In this document: piece by piece, positions 19,798 to 29,950 of the stretch | Layout: the number at the start of each line of letters is the position of its first letter | Numbering within the stretch: the stretch's first letter is position 1 | NCBI RefSeq assembly: GCF_003443615.1 | Contig: NZ_CP031967.1 | Location: 868,001-932,000 of the forward strand | Length of the DNA: 64,000 nt | Origin: Alteromonas sp. BL110 | Lineage (GTDB): Bacteria; Pseudomonadota; Gammaproteobacteria; Enterobacterales; Alteromonadaceae | Reading direction: 5' to 3' | Notes under the pieces: generated by a model | What the model was told of the DNA's origin: nothing | The model's input: the letters and a program-made list of their open reading frames with translations, nothing else | The model's database searches: none | Translations under genes and position numbers: made by a program

Positions 19798-20742
19798 CTA
19801 TGCCGTCGCTTTTCGTCCAAGGCGTTTTAAAGGTGAAGAAAACCTTACTGACTGAATAAAAAGACATAGGCTTACCAGCGTCATGCCAATCCATCCCACA
19901 GGTTTGAACACTTCACCAATTAGGAAAATAGCGAAAAATGTCGCAACCAGTGGTTCTATTAGTGTGATAAGCGTGGCTTTACTGGCTTCAGTAGTACGAA
20001 GACCATAACCAAACAGCAAGTATCCAAGAAACATCGGCACTACGGCCATATAAAGTGAAACACTAGTGTGGATAGCGTTAGCAAACAGGTTCTGACCGGT
20101 AAACCAAAGAGAGGGCAGTAGGACAATGGCAGCACAGCCGAATAGCCCAGCCATAGCAGATTTTGAGTTTGCGCCAGTGTCAATGTGTTGCTTCGCAGCC
20201 CACGAATATCCCGCGTAAGTTAAACCTGCAATTAAACCCAAAATAACGCCGAATATTTGATTACTTTTAGATGCAGATAGCTCTGATGCCCCCTCAGCTT
20301 TGCCCATAGCTAACAGGCCAATTCCAAGAACACCGAATATAAAGCTTATAAACCATTTCAAAGATACGGGCTTTTTACTTAGAAAATACTCTAAAAGTGC
20401 AGCGAATAGTGGCGCACTGGCGATAGAAACCACGGTACCTATGGCAACGCCTGACAAACGCATTGAGCTGTAAAAGGCCAGCGGATAAATTGCAACACAA
20501 GCACTGCCAAACAGAAAGATCAGTGGTGTAGAAAAAAGAATAGGTGCATCCTTTACCAGTAATTTTCGGGCACTAATACACAGCAACACACCACCTATGC
20601 CCATTGCAAAGGCGCCAATAGCCAGTGGGCTTACCGCTGGTGCAAACTGAGCCGCAGTACCTGTTGTCCCCCACAGAAAACTTGCGATAACAATTGATAG
20701 CATACCTTTTAGTACTTCATTTGTTCTCACTTGATTTTCCAT
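19798..20742 (-). CDS. EamA/DMT-superfamily permease
   Basis: The 314-residue inner-membrane protein has ten predicted hydrophobic segments in two EamA repeats. The first starts at MLSIVIASFLWGTTGTAAQF and the second at GVILGLIAGLTYAGYSWAA. The second repeat's end carries TLIEPLVATFFAIFLIGE, a family hallmark. I chose the ATG at 20742 because AAGGAGA lies 7 bases upstream; the frame is open to 20829 without a better site. The family exports amino acids, purines or other small metabolites, and the substrate here is unknown. It is convergent with the sensor kinase (8-bp gap) and divergent from a TonB receptor. Confidence 0.92.
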   Translation of the reverse strand: MENQVRTNEVLKGMLSIVIASFLWGTTGTAAQFAPAVSPLAIGAFAMGIGGVLLCISARKLLVKDAPILFSTPLIFLFGSACVAIYPLAFYSSMRLSGVAIGTVVSIASAPLFAALLEYFLSKKPVSLKWFISFIFGVLGIGLLAMGKAEGASELSASKSNQIFGVILGLIAGLTYAGYSWAAKQHIDTGANSKSAMAGLFGCAAIVLLPSLWFTGQNLFANAIHTSVSLYMAVVPMFLGYLLFGYGLRTTEASKATLITLIEPLVATFFAIFLIGEVFKPVGWIGMTLVSLCLFIQSVRFSSPLKRLGRKATA

Positions 20743-21108
20743 GGTGTTTCTCCTTTTGACTCTCATTTTTTCTCTTCGGCTTAGATCGGCTTTAGGCTTT
20801 GAGCTGCCTTGTATTAACCGTTGCTGCAACTAAGATATTTTTTAAATTAAAGCTAAACCTCAACTAAGCCAGATCATACCTATATTATTAGCGATGTAAT
20901 TAGCCTGATAGACGCTTGTTTTGACCTTTTAGACGTATTTTCGAGTCACAATATCAATTAACAAAAAATAAACTTAAAGAAATGCAAACCAACCAATACG
21001 ACTAAAGTAGAAATATTTGTCTCATCAGATATGGAAAAAGCCAATTTTTTTTGCCACATTACCTCCTTGCCTAATAACAAAATAGAAACAAACACTCTGG
21101 ATGAACTT
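20743..21108. other. Divergent EamA/TonB-receptor intergenic region
   Basis: These 366 bp hold the promoters of two divergent genes. I see no Fur-box-like palindrome, terminator or small gene that I would defend. Confidence 0.35.
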
Positions 21109-23505
21109 ATGTTTACATTAGAAAAACCGTCGTTTAGACGAAGCACACTTAGCATTGCGGTAATTGGGCTACTTAGCTCTGGCGCAATGGCACAGGACAC
21201 ACAACAAAAGGATGACGATGAATTTGAGCAAATTATAGTAACAGCAACAAAGCGCGCTGAATCCATTGAAGACATCCCCTTTTCAATTAACGCACAAACG
21301 CAGCGAGATTTTGAACGCAGTGGCGCTGGTAACTTAGAAGATGTAGCTAGAAATGTGGCAAGCGTTTCTATCCAAAATTTGGGGCCTGGGCAAAGTCAGG
21401 TTTCAATGCGTGGCGTATCGGCAGGGCAAATAGTACGTGACCAACCTGGCGTTAAAGAGCAAGTGGGCGTCTATCTTGATGAAAGTGTTATTTCGTTATC
21501 TCTATTTACCCCAGACCTCGATCTTTTTGATCTTAACCGCATAGAAACACTCCGTGGACCGCAAGGGACACTTTTTGGCTCGGGCTCTATCGGCGGAACC
21601 CTTCGTTACATTACCAACCAGCCTGAATTAGACACCTTTGAAGGTAAGTTTGAAGCTAACCTTAATAGTGTTACAGACGGCGGCGTGGGTGGTCATGTAA
21701 AAGGTATGGTGAACGTACCAATTTCCGATACGATTGCTATGCGCGCAGTAGTGTACCGCACAGACTATGCCGGCTTTATTGATGCGCTGGGCGAAAACGG
21801 CGCGTTTAGCGAGGACGTTAATGACGGTGACAGAACTGGCGGACGAGTTGCGTTTATTATCGCACCTAACGATAAACTTACTATAACACCGCGACTAATC
21901 TTCCAAGAACTTGAGATGAACGGGTTTAACAGGGAAGAAGTCTATAACGTCTTTGCAAACCCTTACACGACGACACGTCCGGCTATTCAAATGGGTGAGC
22001 GCGAACAGTATCTGCTGCTTGAGGAAGGGTTTACTGACGAAACCTTGATAGCCGATGTAACCGCTGAATACCAAGCTGACGTTGCTGATTTTACTTTTGT
22101 TTATAGCTATACCGACCGAGATATACTGGTAAGCCGTGATGCCAGCGCGCTTTCCGGTTCGGTAAGTATCGACTTGGGCTTTCCAGATGAAGCTGTGCTA
22201 TTACCGTCGAACCTATTAGACAGAACCGAAGTAGAGCAAGACACCTTTGAGCTTCGCGCAGCATCTAATGATGATGGCGCACTAGACTGGCTAGTTGGCG
22301 CTTTTTACTCTTCAACTGAACGCGTTTACGATCAATCACTTCCTACCCCCGGCTATGATGCGTTTACAGATGCAACATTAGGTGAAGGCACGTCAGCAGC
22401 GGTTGCCAATGGTTTTGAGCCAGACTCGCCTTATAACGCTTACTTGCCCTATGACTTAAAGCAGCTTGCTGTTTTTGGTGAAGTGAATTATCAAGTTAAC
22501 GATGATTTCAAAATGACCGTGGGCTCTCGCTTTTACGATTATGAAGAAGAGCGCCAGTTTATTTCTGGGGGCTTATTTGCCAACGGCGACAACCAGACCG
22601 ATTCTACAGAGTCTGATGGCTTTACCTCTCGTGTAATTGGCCAGTATAGCCTGAACGAAAACGTAAACTTAAACGCTCAAGTGTCGCAAGGATTTAGACT
22701 TGGCGGCGTCAATGACCCGCTAAATAGAAGCCTGTGTACCGACCAAGATGAAGCCATCTTTGGTTCATTCCAAGACTATGACGATGAAAAACTCACTAAC
22801 TATGAGATAGGCATGAAATCGTCAGGACGAGGCTGGACAGCTAACGTTTCAGCTTTCTATAACGACATCGAAGACCTTCAAGTTACGTTAGATGCGGGTT
22901 CTTGTTCGTCACGGGTGTCATTTAACGTACCTGAAGCGCACACCCAAGGTATTGAATTCGAACTTACACGACAGTTTACCGATCAGCTATTTTTCTCATT
23001 AACCGGAAGCATCATTGAAGCTGAGTTCGATTCAACGGTCGTTGACGGCGATGGTGCGGTGCTAGGTGGCGTTGAAGATGGCAACCGTTTGGCGTCAGTA
23101 CCTGAAGAAAGCTTCGCTATCGCTTTTACCTATGATTTAGCGCAGCCTTTATTCTCGTCTAATAGCACCTACTTCCAAGGTTCGTATCAATATGTTGGCG
23201 ATCGTATTACACAACCTAGCGACCAAGTTGCTGGTGCAGGCACCTTCACATCAGGGCTTGCATTTGGTGGTGCCACCGGTACTGAGACAACGGAGTTAGA
23301 TTTGTTGCTAGACGACTACGGCACCATGAACATGAGCTTTGGTCTTACCTACGATGACTACGAAATCTTGCTGTATGCCAACAACCTGTTTGATGAAAAC
23401 GCACAGCTTTCGTTTGATAGAGAGCGCGGTGGACGTGCTCGACTTGGATTTACCGTCAATCAGCCGCGCACAGTAGGCGCAACTTTCCGTTACTTCTTCC
23501 AGTAA
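21109..23505 (+). CDS. TonB-dependent outer-membrane receptor
   Basis: The 798-residue product starts at the ATG at 21109, which gives a signal peptide (STLSIAVIGLLSSGAMAQ); the frame is open from 21031. A TonB-box-like stretch (FEQIIVTATKRAE) precedes the plug domain, which carries the usual LRGPQGTLFGSGSIGGTLRY motif. The 22-strand barrel follows and ends in a terminal Phe in TFRYFFQ. It resembles the FecA-like/oligomer receptors common in marine Alteromonadales. The substrate is not evident: there is no siderophore or polysaccharide-utilisation gene nearby. It stands alone, divergent from an EamA permease. Confidence 0.95.
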   Translation: MFTLEKPSFRRSTLSIAVIGLLSSGAMAQDTQQKDDDEFEQIIVTATKRAESIEDIPFSINAQTQRDFERSGAGNLEDVARNVASVSIQNLGPGQSQVSMRGVSAGQIVRDQPGVKEQVGVYLDESVISLSLFTPDLDLFDLNRIETLRGPQGTLFGSGSIGGTLRYITNQPELDTFEGKFEANLNSVTDGGVGGHVKGMVNVPISDTIAMRAVVYRTDYAGFIDALGENGAFSEDVNDGDRTGGRVAFIIAPNDKLTITPRLIFQELEMNGFNREEVYNVFANPYTTTRPAIQMGEREQYLLLEEGFTDETLIADVTAEYQADVADFTFVYSYTDRDILVSRDASALSGSVSIDLGFPDEAVLLPSNLLDRTEVEQDTFELRAASNDDGALDWLVGAFYSSTERVYDQSLPTPGYDAFTDATLGEGTSAAVANGFEPDSPYNAYLPYDLKQLAVFGEVNYQVNDDFKMTVGSRFYDYEEERQFISGGLFANGDNQTDSTESDGFTSRVIGQYSLNENVNLNAQVSQGFRLGGVNDPLNRSLCTDQDEAIFGSFQDYDDEKLTNYEIGMKSSGRGWTANVSAFYNDIEDLQVTLDAGSCSSRVSFNVPEAHTQGIEFELTRQFTDQLFFSLTGSIIEAEFDSTVVDGDGAVLGGVEDGNRLASVPEESFAIAFTYDLAQPLFSSNSTYFQGSYQYVGDRITQPSDQVAGAGTFTSGLAFGGATGTETTELDLLLDDYGTMNMSFGLTYDDYEILLYANNLFDENAQLSFDRERGGRARLGFTVNQPRTVGATFRYFFQ

Positions 23506-23550
23506 CGAGCGATAAATGTCTCTGCTTGAGGATTTACTTTCAGGCAGAGG

Positions 23551-23615
23551 CCTCACCTGCTAAAGGAATAGCCCTCACCTGCTAAAGGTATAGCTCTCAT
23601 CTAATTTAAGGAAAG
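23551..23615. repeat. 22-bp tandem repeat, two near-perfect copies plus a degenerate third
   Basis: Copies at 23551-23572 and 23573-23594 differ at one position (core CTCACCTGCTAAAGG). A degraded copy follows at 23595-23615. The array lies about 57-120 bp beyond the 3' end of RNase P RNA and after the TonB-receptor gene. A 6-bp hairpin (CTCTGC at 23520, GCAGAG at 23544) abuts it. Confidence 0.75.
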
Positions 23616-23671
23616 TATTGTCTAAAAGCATCACAATAAACACGCTTTGAGAAGCTATCTAGGAAAAGAGT

Positions 23672-24018
<347 letters not shown>

Positions 24019-24055
24019 GCGGCGCATTCTACATGAAGTACCCTACAATAGCACC

Positions 24056-25519
24056 CTATTCCTGCTCGTTGTAAAAGCATTGCTCTACGGCGTTTTTATC
24101 GAGCAGTTTTGTAATTATAAAAATTTGATCACCCGTTTCTATTTTCGTGCTTCCTTTGGGTATAAGGGTTTCTTCACCACGGGCAATCATTGCTACTACC
24201 GTATTGTCAGGTAGTGATAATTCACTGATCGTTTTATCTAGAGCTGGTGATAACTTGGATACTTCTATTTCTATAAGTTCGCGCTTGCTCTTAGCGACTT
24301 TCACAATTTCTAGGGTACTCGACGATTTAACGTTATCACCTAACACTAAACCTAATTTGCGGGCCGCATACGGAAGGGTAGAACCTTGCAACAAGGCCGA
24401 AATTAGCACGATAAAGAACACCACATTGAATATAAGCTCAGCGTAAGGCATGCCAAATATTAGCGGGAATATAGCTAAAATAATCGGCACCGAACCTCGC
24501 AGCCCCACCCATGATATGAGAAGCGATGCTTTAAACGAGAACTTTGAGAGCAGCAAAATAGGCATTACCACCAACGGACGTGCTATAAAAATAAGTACTA
24601 GAGCAATTAACAACCCTTCTTTCCAGCTAACAAAAAGCTCGGTGGGCGTCACTAGCAAACCCAATATAACGAACATGGCAATTTGCCCTAACCAAGCCAG
24701 CCCATCCAAAAAAACAAAAGTATTTCGCTGATAAGCAAAGCGGCTGTTACCCACTATTACGCCAGTAATAAAAGTAGCGAGGAAGCCGCTGCCATTTAGG
24801 TTAGCTGCTAAGCCAAAAGACAACACCCCAAACAACATTACAAATACCGGGTACAAACCTATAGCCATTAAAGTCACGCGTCTGAAAAGCCACACGGCAA
24901 TACCGCCAATAGCAAGTCCAACAGCAGCGCCAACGCCCATTTGGCTAGCAAACAGGGAAAGTAAATCCAGTGGTTTAGTCGTGCTGTCTTGAATAAGGGT
25001 TATAAGGCCAATAGTAAGGAATATAGCCATAGGATCGTTCGACGCACTTTCCAGCTCCAGAGTCGATTTAATCTTAGCGGGAATGCGTATACCTGCGTTG
25101 CGCAACACAGAAAAAACCGCAGCTGCATCAGTTGACCCAACGATAGCACCGAGCAATAAGCCTTTATAAAGCGGTAAATCGAGAATAACCATAGCAGCCA
25201 CACCAGTGAGCACTGCCGTACCCACCACACCAAAGGTGGCGAGCAAAGCCGCTGGCTTCCACGCATGAATTATAGACTTCTTAGACGTTTGCAGGCCGCC
25301 ATCAAATAGAATAAGAATAAGTGCAAACGTGCCTATAGCATGGGCGGCATCAGCATTATCAAAGAATATTCGGCCAATGCCATCTTCACCAGCCAGCATA
25401 CCTACGCCGAGGAATAGCACCAGAACAGGTACACCAAAACGCGGAGACAGCTTGCTAGCCAGCACACCTAAAATGGCCAGCACTGCGCTGATTAAAATAA
25501 TGTGATCAACTGCAAACAT
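24056..25519 (-). CDS. nhaP2: Potassium/proton antiporter (CPA1 family, with TrkA-C domain)
   Basis: The 487-residue inner-membrane antiporter closely follows E. coli CvrA/NhaP2 in the membrane part: LASKLSPRFGVPVLVLFLGV, LLGAIVGSTDAAAVFSVLR, ESASNDPMAIFLTIGLI with the functional Asp, and SWVGLRGSVPIILAIFPLI. The C-terminal 80 residues form an RCK_C/TrkA-C regulatory domain. It lacks the further C-terminal extension of the E. coli protein (578 residues). The ATG at 25519 has AAGGAAC upstream and is preferred over 25573. Ion specificity for K+ rather than Na+ rests on this similarity. It is followed closely by rnpB. Confidence 0.88.
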   Translation of the reverse strand: MFAVDHIILISAVLAILGVLASKLSPRFGVPVLVLFLGVGMLAGEDGIGRIFFDNADAAHAIGTFALILILFDGGLQTSKKSIIHAWKPAALLATFGVVGTAVLTGVAAMVILDLPLYKGLLLGAIVGSTDAAAVFSVLRNAGIRIPAKIKSTLELESASNDPMAIFLTIGLITLIQDSTTKPLDLLSLFASQMGVGAAVGLAIGGIAVWLFRRVTLMAIGLYPVFVMLFGVLSFGLAANLNGSGFLATFITGVIVGNSRFAYQRNTFVFLDGLAWLGQIAMFVILGLLVTPTELFVSWKEGLLIALVLIFIARPLVVMPILLLSKFSFKASLLISWVGLRGSVPIILAIFPLIFGMPYAELIFNVVFFIVLISALLQGSTLPYAARKLGLVLGDNVKSSSTLEIVKVAKSKRELIEIEVSKLSPALDKTISELSLPDNTVVAMIARGEETLIPKGSTKIETGDQIFIITKLLDKNAVEQCFYNEQE

Positions 25520-25688
25520 TATACGTTCCTTATTGCCCTTGAGGCACATACGCAACCTGAGTATGAGCATCAAGGCTTCCTGTTAATACTGCTACTTTAC
25601 CGCGTTTTTCTACCAAAGTATTGAGGTACACAAGGGTATCGAGGTACAAAAACGCGGCGAAGTACTGAGGTTAAGGAACTTGTGTCGC

Positions 25689-28253
25689 CTAAGGGATGTG
25701 CGACAACGAAGCCCTAATTTCTTCTGCAGTGGGCTTTAACTGTGCTTTACCCTGTTTCTCTCTTCTGCTTCCCAATAGATATAGTAATGTAGAGGTAATA
25801 AACAAGGTCGAAGACGTGCCAATTACAACAGCAAAGACCATAGGCACTGCGAAGCTTTCTACTGCGTCACCGCCAAACAAAGCCATTGGAAGCAGCGCTA
25901 GCAATGTGGTAACAGACGTAAATACCGTGCGACTTAATGTGCTGTTCACCGCTTCATTAACAGTGTTCGCTAAAGATTTAGCTGGGTCTAAGCGTAATAA
26001 TTCGCGGATGCGATCAAGCACCACCACTTTATCGTTTATCGAATAACCAATAAGCGCTAATAACGCTGCAACGGCGGTTAAGTTAAACTCGATTCCCGTT
26101 AATGCGAAAAAGCCTATTGTCTTGGTTAAATCAAGTACAACAGTAAGTAGCGCAGCCGTTGCGAAATGCGCTTCAAAACGCGCCCACAAATACGCCAGCA
26201 TTCCGCCACCAGCTATAAGCAGCGCAAGAATAGATAGCTCCGCGAAACCTCCGCTGACTTTTGGTCCAACCATATCAATTTTATCAAAACTTACGTGGTC
26301 GTCAGCTTGAGAAATCGCACGTTTTAAACCGTCAGTCTGCTCTGCATTGCTATTTTCAACCTCTTCACCGCTATCTAGAACAGGCGCTCGCAACAAATAA
26401 TGATGCTCACTGCCATATTCCTGAATTGCTACCTGATCAAAACCATTACTTTCAATGACATCTCGTAACTCGTCAGTCGAAAGAGCTGGCGCGGTCAACT
26501 CAATCATAGTACCGCCAGTAAAGTCGACGCCATAATGTAAACCTGGTTTGGCAAATAATCCGATTGAGAGAACTGTTAGCACTACTGAAATAGACAATGC
26601 AATTTTACGTTTTGCAAGAAAGTTAATACCGCTAAGCTTATCGCTTAAGCGCAGTAGTGGTGAAGAGAAGCGCATAGGCGTGCGATCTCTTACATTTCTT
26701 TTTTTCGACTTGACCGCTTTTAGCATTAACATTTTAGTTAAAGCAACCGCAGTAAATACTGAGGATACAAGCCCAAGAGCAATGGTAATGGCAAACCCTT
26801 TGATAGGCCCACTACCGAACATAAACAACAAGCTTACCGCTATAAGCGTAGTGAAGTTTGAATCTACTATTGTTGCGAATGCTTTTTCAAAGCCCACTTC
26901 TATTGCACTGGCTGCCGGACGGCCTTTTTTACTTTCTTCGCGAATACGCTCATTAATTAAAATGTTCGCATCTACCGCCATACCCATAGTCAGAATCAAA
27001 CCTGCGATACCCGGTAACGTCAGTGTTGCACCAAATAAGGTTAACGCGCCAAACACCAATGCCATGTTGATACACAGAGCAAAACTTGCAATTGCCCCCC
27101 ACCTGCCGTAAATCGCCACCATAAATGCCAATACCAGTAACGCACCTATCACGCCGCTTTCAACACCAGTTTGAATAGCATCACTACCTAAATCAGGCCC
27201 CACCGTGCGTTCTTCAATTATGCTAAGTGGCACGGGTAGCGCGCCAGTGCGAAGCATTAACGCGGTATTACTCGCCTCTGGCAAGGTGAAGTTTCCGGTA
27301 ATTTCTCCGCGACCACCTGGGATCACGCTGTTAATAACCGGGGCGGTCACCACTTTATCGTCAAGCACAATAGCAAGCACGCGGCCAATGTTGTCACGGG
27401 TCATAGTGGCAAACTGCTTAGCACCGGCACTGTCTAAACGAAACGTCACTACAGGCTGACCGGTTTCACTGCTTAGAACACCGGCCGCATCAGTGATATG
27501 TTCGCCTTCTAGCGCCACTTTTTGTTCTAAGCGATAGGTATTACCCGCCGCGTCTTGCTTATTCATTACCTGCTCAGACTGGCTGTTCGCGGCCCAGTGA
27601 AAAGTCATTTGTGCGGTAGTGCCCAGTAGCTTTTTCACTTGGGTTGGGTCCGACATACCTGGCATCTGAACTAAAATCGCGTCTTTACCCTGCAAGGTAA
27701 CACTGGGTTCCGTAAGCCCCGTTTCGTTCAAACGCTTTCGTACTACCTCAACACTTCGACTTAACGTGTCCTTAATTAGCTGCTCAGCATAGAGTTCATT
27801 AAGTGTAAGAGAGACGGTGTTTTGCTTTATCGCAACATCAAGTGCACTTGTTCCGTTCGGTTGCGCCGAAATTTGATAGGCAATGTCTTTAACCTTTCTT
27901 GCATCGTCTGTACTGCGTAACGTAAAAACAACCCTTTCAACACTATCTACGCTGCTGGCCTTCGAAGAAAGAGAATGAGTTGTTCTGGTATAGCGTACAT
28001 TTTGACTACGTAACTCGCTAAGTACATCGCTAGAAAAACTGCTGAGTTGCTTCTCAAACAAAGCATTTGTGTCTGCTGCTAAGAGAAGATGCGATCCGCC
28101 CCGTAAATCTAAGCCTAATGAAAGTGTGTTAGTGGTGTACCACGTGGGTAACTGCTGTTTAACTGATTGTGGCAATATGTTGGGCGCAGCGCTCAGTAAA
28201 CCGAGCATAACGATGAGCACATACACAAAGCCACGAAATGAAAATCGTGCCAT
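25689..28253 (-). CDS. secDF: Protein translocase accessory subunit SecDF (SecD-SecF fusion)
   Basis: At 854 residues this fuses SecD and SecF, which use the ion gradient to help protein export on the periplasmic side. The SecD half (about 1-510) has TM1, the SLGLDLRGGSHLLLAADTNA segment, the periplasmic P1 domain, and TM4 with MAVDANILINERIREE. The SecF half (about 550-850) has GLHYGVDFTGGTMIEL and LIGYSINDKVVVLDRIREL. Both conserved Asp-bearing helices are intact. Most gammaproteobacteria encode separate secD and secF beside yajC; here there is no yajC or tgt, so this is probably a second, accessory copy. An 83-bp gap separates it from the small membrane-protein gene upstream. Confidence 0.95.
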   Translation of the reverse strand: MARFSFRGFVYVLIVMLGLLSAAPNILPQSVKQQLPTWYTTNTLSLGLDLRGGSHLLLAADTNALFEKQLSSFSSDVLSELRSQNVRYTRTTHSLSSKASSVDSVERVVFTLRSTDDARKVKDIAYQISAQPNGTSALDVAIKQNTVSLTLNELYAEQLIKDTLSRSVEVVRKRLNETGLTEPSVTLQGKDAILVQMPGMSDPTQVKKLLGTTAQMTFHWAANSQSEQVMNKQDAAGNTYRLEQKVALEGEHITDAAGVLSSETGQPVVTFRLDSAGAKQFATMTRDNIGRVLAIVLDDKVVTAPVINSVIPGGRGEITGNFTLPEASNTALMLRTGALPVPLSIIEERTVGPDLGSDAIQTGVESGVIGALLVLAFMVAIYGRWGAIASFALCINMALVFGALTLFGATLTLPGIAGLILTMGMAVDANILINERIREESKKGRPAASAIEVGFEKAFATIVDSNFTTLIAVSLLFMFGSGPIKGFAITIALGLVSSVFTAVALTKMLMLKAVKSKKRNVRDRTPMRFSSPLLRLSDKLSGINFLAKRKIALSISVVLTVLSIGLFAKPGLHYGVDFTGGTMIELTAPALSTDELRDVIESNGFDQVAIQEYGSEHHYLLRAPVLDSGEEVENSNAEQTDGLKRAISQADDHVSFDKIDMVGPKVSGGFAELSILALLIAGGGMLAYLWARFEAHFATAALLTVVLDLTKTIGFFALTGIEFNLTAVAALLALIGYSINDKVVVLDRIRELLRLDPAKSLANTVNEAVNSTLSRTVFTSVTTLLALLPMALFGGDAVESFAVPMVFAVVIGTSSTLFITSTLLYLLGSRREKQGKAQLKPTAEEIRASLSHIP

Positions 28254-28336
28254 TTTAAATCCTGAATAATTAAGTTTTAAAACGCTTGAACGAAAAACAA
28301 AGATGCTTTGCTTTCACGTTAGCGCATGTAAAGGGA

Positions 28337-28714
28337 TTAACTCAGGATGGAAGGTGGTCCTCGCGGGCTCGCTTTTACCCATGCTTTACTATTAAAGAAA
28401 GGGCCTGCTGATGGTACCTTGGTGGATAACGCTTTGTTAAAGGCAAAGTTTAACAATGCCGTTATAGAGCCTTGCGGCTCTGCGTCGATAGGCTTTTCGC
28501 CTTTCTCACCGGTTAGCTTAGTTACGCTAAACCTAAGAGAGTAGCTTTGCGTATTGTGAACAAACTTGGCCAGCGGGGATTGCGATGTAACTTCAGCATT
28601 ACTCGCTACATCAGCTGTCTGAAAACCTGTACTAACAATTAGATACGACAATACCCACGCCAAAAGAAACGGCGTAAATGAAGAAGGTTGAAAGCGTTTT
28701 ATAAAAGCGCGCAC
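28337..28714 (-). CDS. Small single-span membrane protein with C-terminal RGPP tail
   Basis: This 125-residue product has no family I can name. The start is a GTG at 28714 without a strong ribosome site. A basic N-terminus precedes one hydrophobic segment (FTPFLLAWVLSYLIVSTGF, about residues 13-31). A polar region that should be periplasmic follows, and the tail reads AWVKASPRGPPSILS. The layout and tail match the protein at 6591-6905 (aromatic-Val-x4-Arg-Ala/Gly-Pro-Pro). It lies 83 bp upstream of secDF on the same strand, so it is likely cotranscribed. A role with SecDF is inference only. Confidence 0.55.
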   Translation of the reverse strand: MRAFIKRFQPSSFTPFLLAWVLSYLIVSTGFQTADVASNAEVTSQSPLAKFVHNTQSYSLRFSVTKLTGEKGEKPIDAEPQGSITALLNFAFNKALSTKVPSAGPFFNSKAWVKASPRGPPSILS

Positions 28715-28810
28715 GGTATTTAGACTGGTTTTATTAACAATACGATTTTAGACAAGCGATAAATGGGGGCGGGCAAATTATTTTCAACGCGAGTTTGCAC
28801 AAGTCTTACA

Positions 28811-28836
28811 AATAAAAAAGCGCCGTTAAAGGCGCT
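28811..28836 (-). terminator. Rho-independent terminator after nitroreductase gene
   Basis: On the minus strand the stem AGCGCC/GGCGCT with loop TTTAAC is followed by TTTTTATTTG. It lies 48 bp past the nitroreductase stop. Confidence 0.85.
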
Positions 28837-28883
28837 CTTTTACAATTTATACTTACTTAAAACAGCTGGCTGTTCTATAAGAA

Positions 28884-29540
28884 CTAAACCACTGCAATTA
28901 CGTCATCTTTTGGCAAGCGGGCTTTAGGTAAACCGTAGTTCCAGTCTTGCTCTGTATCAGGGTAGCCCATAGCCAGTGCAACTTCACAAATATGACCGTC
29001 TAGTTCGTCAGCGAATAATTCACCTAACATATCAGGGTCAACACCCTCCATCGGCGTAGACGCAATACCCAAACGAGCTAATGTATGCATTACATTTCCA
29101 AGTGCAAGATACACCTGCGCTTTAGTCCACGCTGCGTTATTACCATTTTCATCGGTATTCGCTTCAGCGAAAGCATAAGCACCCATAAAGTTTTCACGCA
29201 TATCTTCAGGTAAATGACCAGAAGCGACTTCTGCATCTACACGTTTAACAAACTTTTCTTTAGTGAATTTAGGGTCGTAAGCAAATAAGATAGTGTGCGA
29301 TGCTTCTTTCGCGTGAAGCTGGTTAAACTGATGCTTATTTTCAAAACTATCATGTAAACGCTGCTTTGCTTCGTCGCTTTCAACAACCACAAACTTCCAC
29401 GGTTGTGAATTAATCGAAGACGCTGATAATCTTAACGCTTCTAAAATGGTAGCAAGGTCGTCAGCTGAGATGCGTTTGTTTGCATCGTACTTCTTGACCG
29501 TATAACGCTTGTTTAAATCTTCGATAATTGGATGAGACAC
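28884..29540 (-). CDS. NAD(P)H-dependent nitroreductase (NfsB-like)
   Basis: The 218-residue flavoenzyme belongs to the oxygen-insensitive NfsB/FRase I group, which reduces nitroaromatics and quinones with FMN. KKYDANKRISADDL at the N-terminus and LRLSASSINSQPWKFVVVES form the FMN-binding signature. ALGNVMHTLARLGIASTPMEG and EVALAMGYPDTEQDWNYG correspond to the dimer and FMN-phosphate regions. Size matches E. coli NfsB (217). The gene is monocistronic with its own terminator. A perfect 10-bp inverted repeat 95 bp upstream is a candidate operator. Confidence 0.92.
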   Translation of the reverse strand: MSHPIIEDLNKRYTVKKYDANKRISADDLATILEALRLSASSINSQPWKFVVVESDEAKQRLHDSFENKHQFNQLHAKEASHTILFAYDPKFTKEKFVKRVDAEVASGHLPEDMRENFMGAYAFAEANTDENGNNAAWTKAQVYLALGNVMHTLARLGIASTPMEGVDPDMLGELFADELDGHICEVALAMGYPDTEQDWNYGLPKARLPKDDVIAVV

Positions 29541-29950
29541 AACTAACTCCTCAATATATAAATGGGAAAAATCTAAAAGTTGTGCGTATGGTATTGACTC
29601 ATCTTTTCAATGATAAGCCCTCTAATAGCTGAATCAGTTTCAAAATATTTTTGAAACTGTGATGGATACCCAGAAAAATTAGGGTTTAGAACTGTTTATT
29701 TCGCAAACCCATCAATAATTAGAAATGACTAATATAAATCAATAACTAAGCAGATAGTAACTAATGCATGAGAATAATTGAATAGGCTATTGAGGTAGTC
29801 TATCTTTTACGAAGAAAGGTAATATATTGCTAGCAGGTTACCCTAGATTTAGCCGCAAAAGCTTCGACAAATTTTTCTGTAATATGGATATCAAATAAAA
29901 TTTTGGAGAACCACACTCAATCTCATGATTTAGCAAAAGGTCAGCAAGAA
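29541..29950. other. Divergent nitroreductase/GGDEF-EAL intergenic region
   Basis: About 410 bp of AT-rich sequence lie between divergent genes. The one notable structure is the inverted repeat at 29635-29659, annotated separately. The right end includes a possible TTG-started extension of the GGDEF-EAL frame (29903-29950). Confidence 0.4.
29635..29659. promoter_or_regulatory. Candidate operator: perfect inverted repeat upstream of nitroreductase
   Basis: CAGTTTCAAA (29635-29644) and TTTGAAACTG (29650-29659) form a perfect 10-bp dyad with a 5-bp spacer. The dyad has no adjoining T-run on either strand, so it looks like a dimeric regulator site and not a terminator. It is 95 bp from the nitroreductase start and about 290 bp from the divergent gene. 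Confidence 0.45.
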
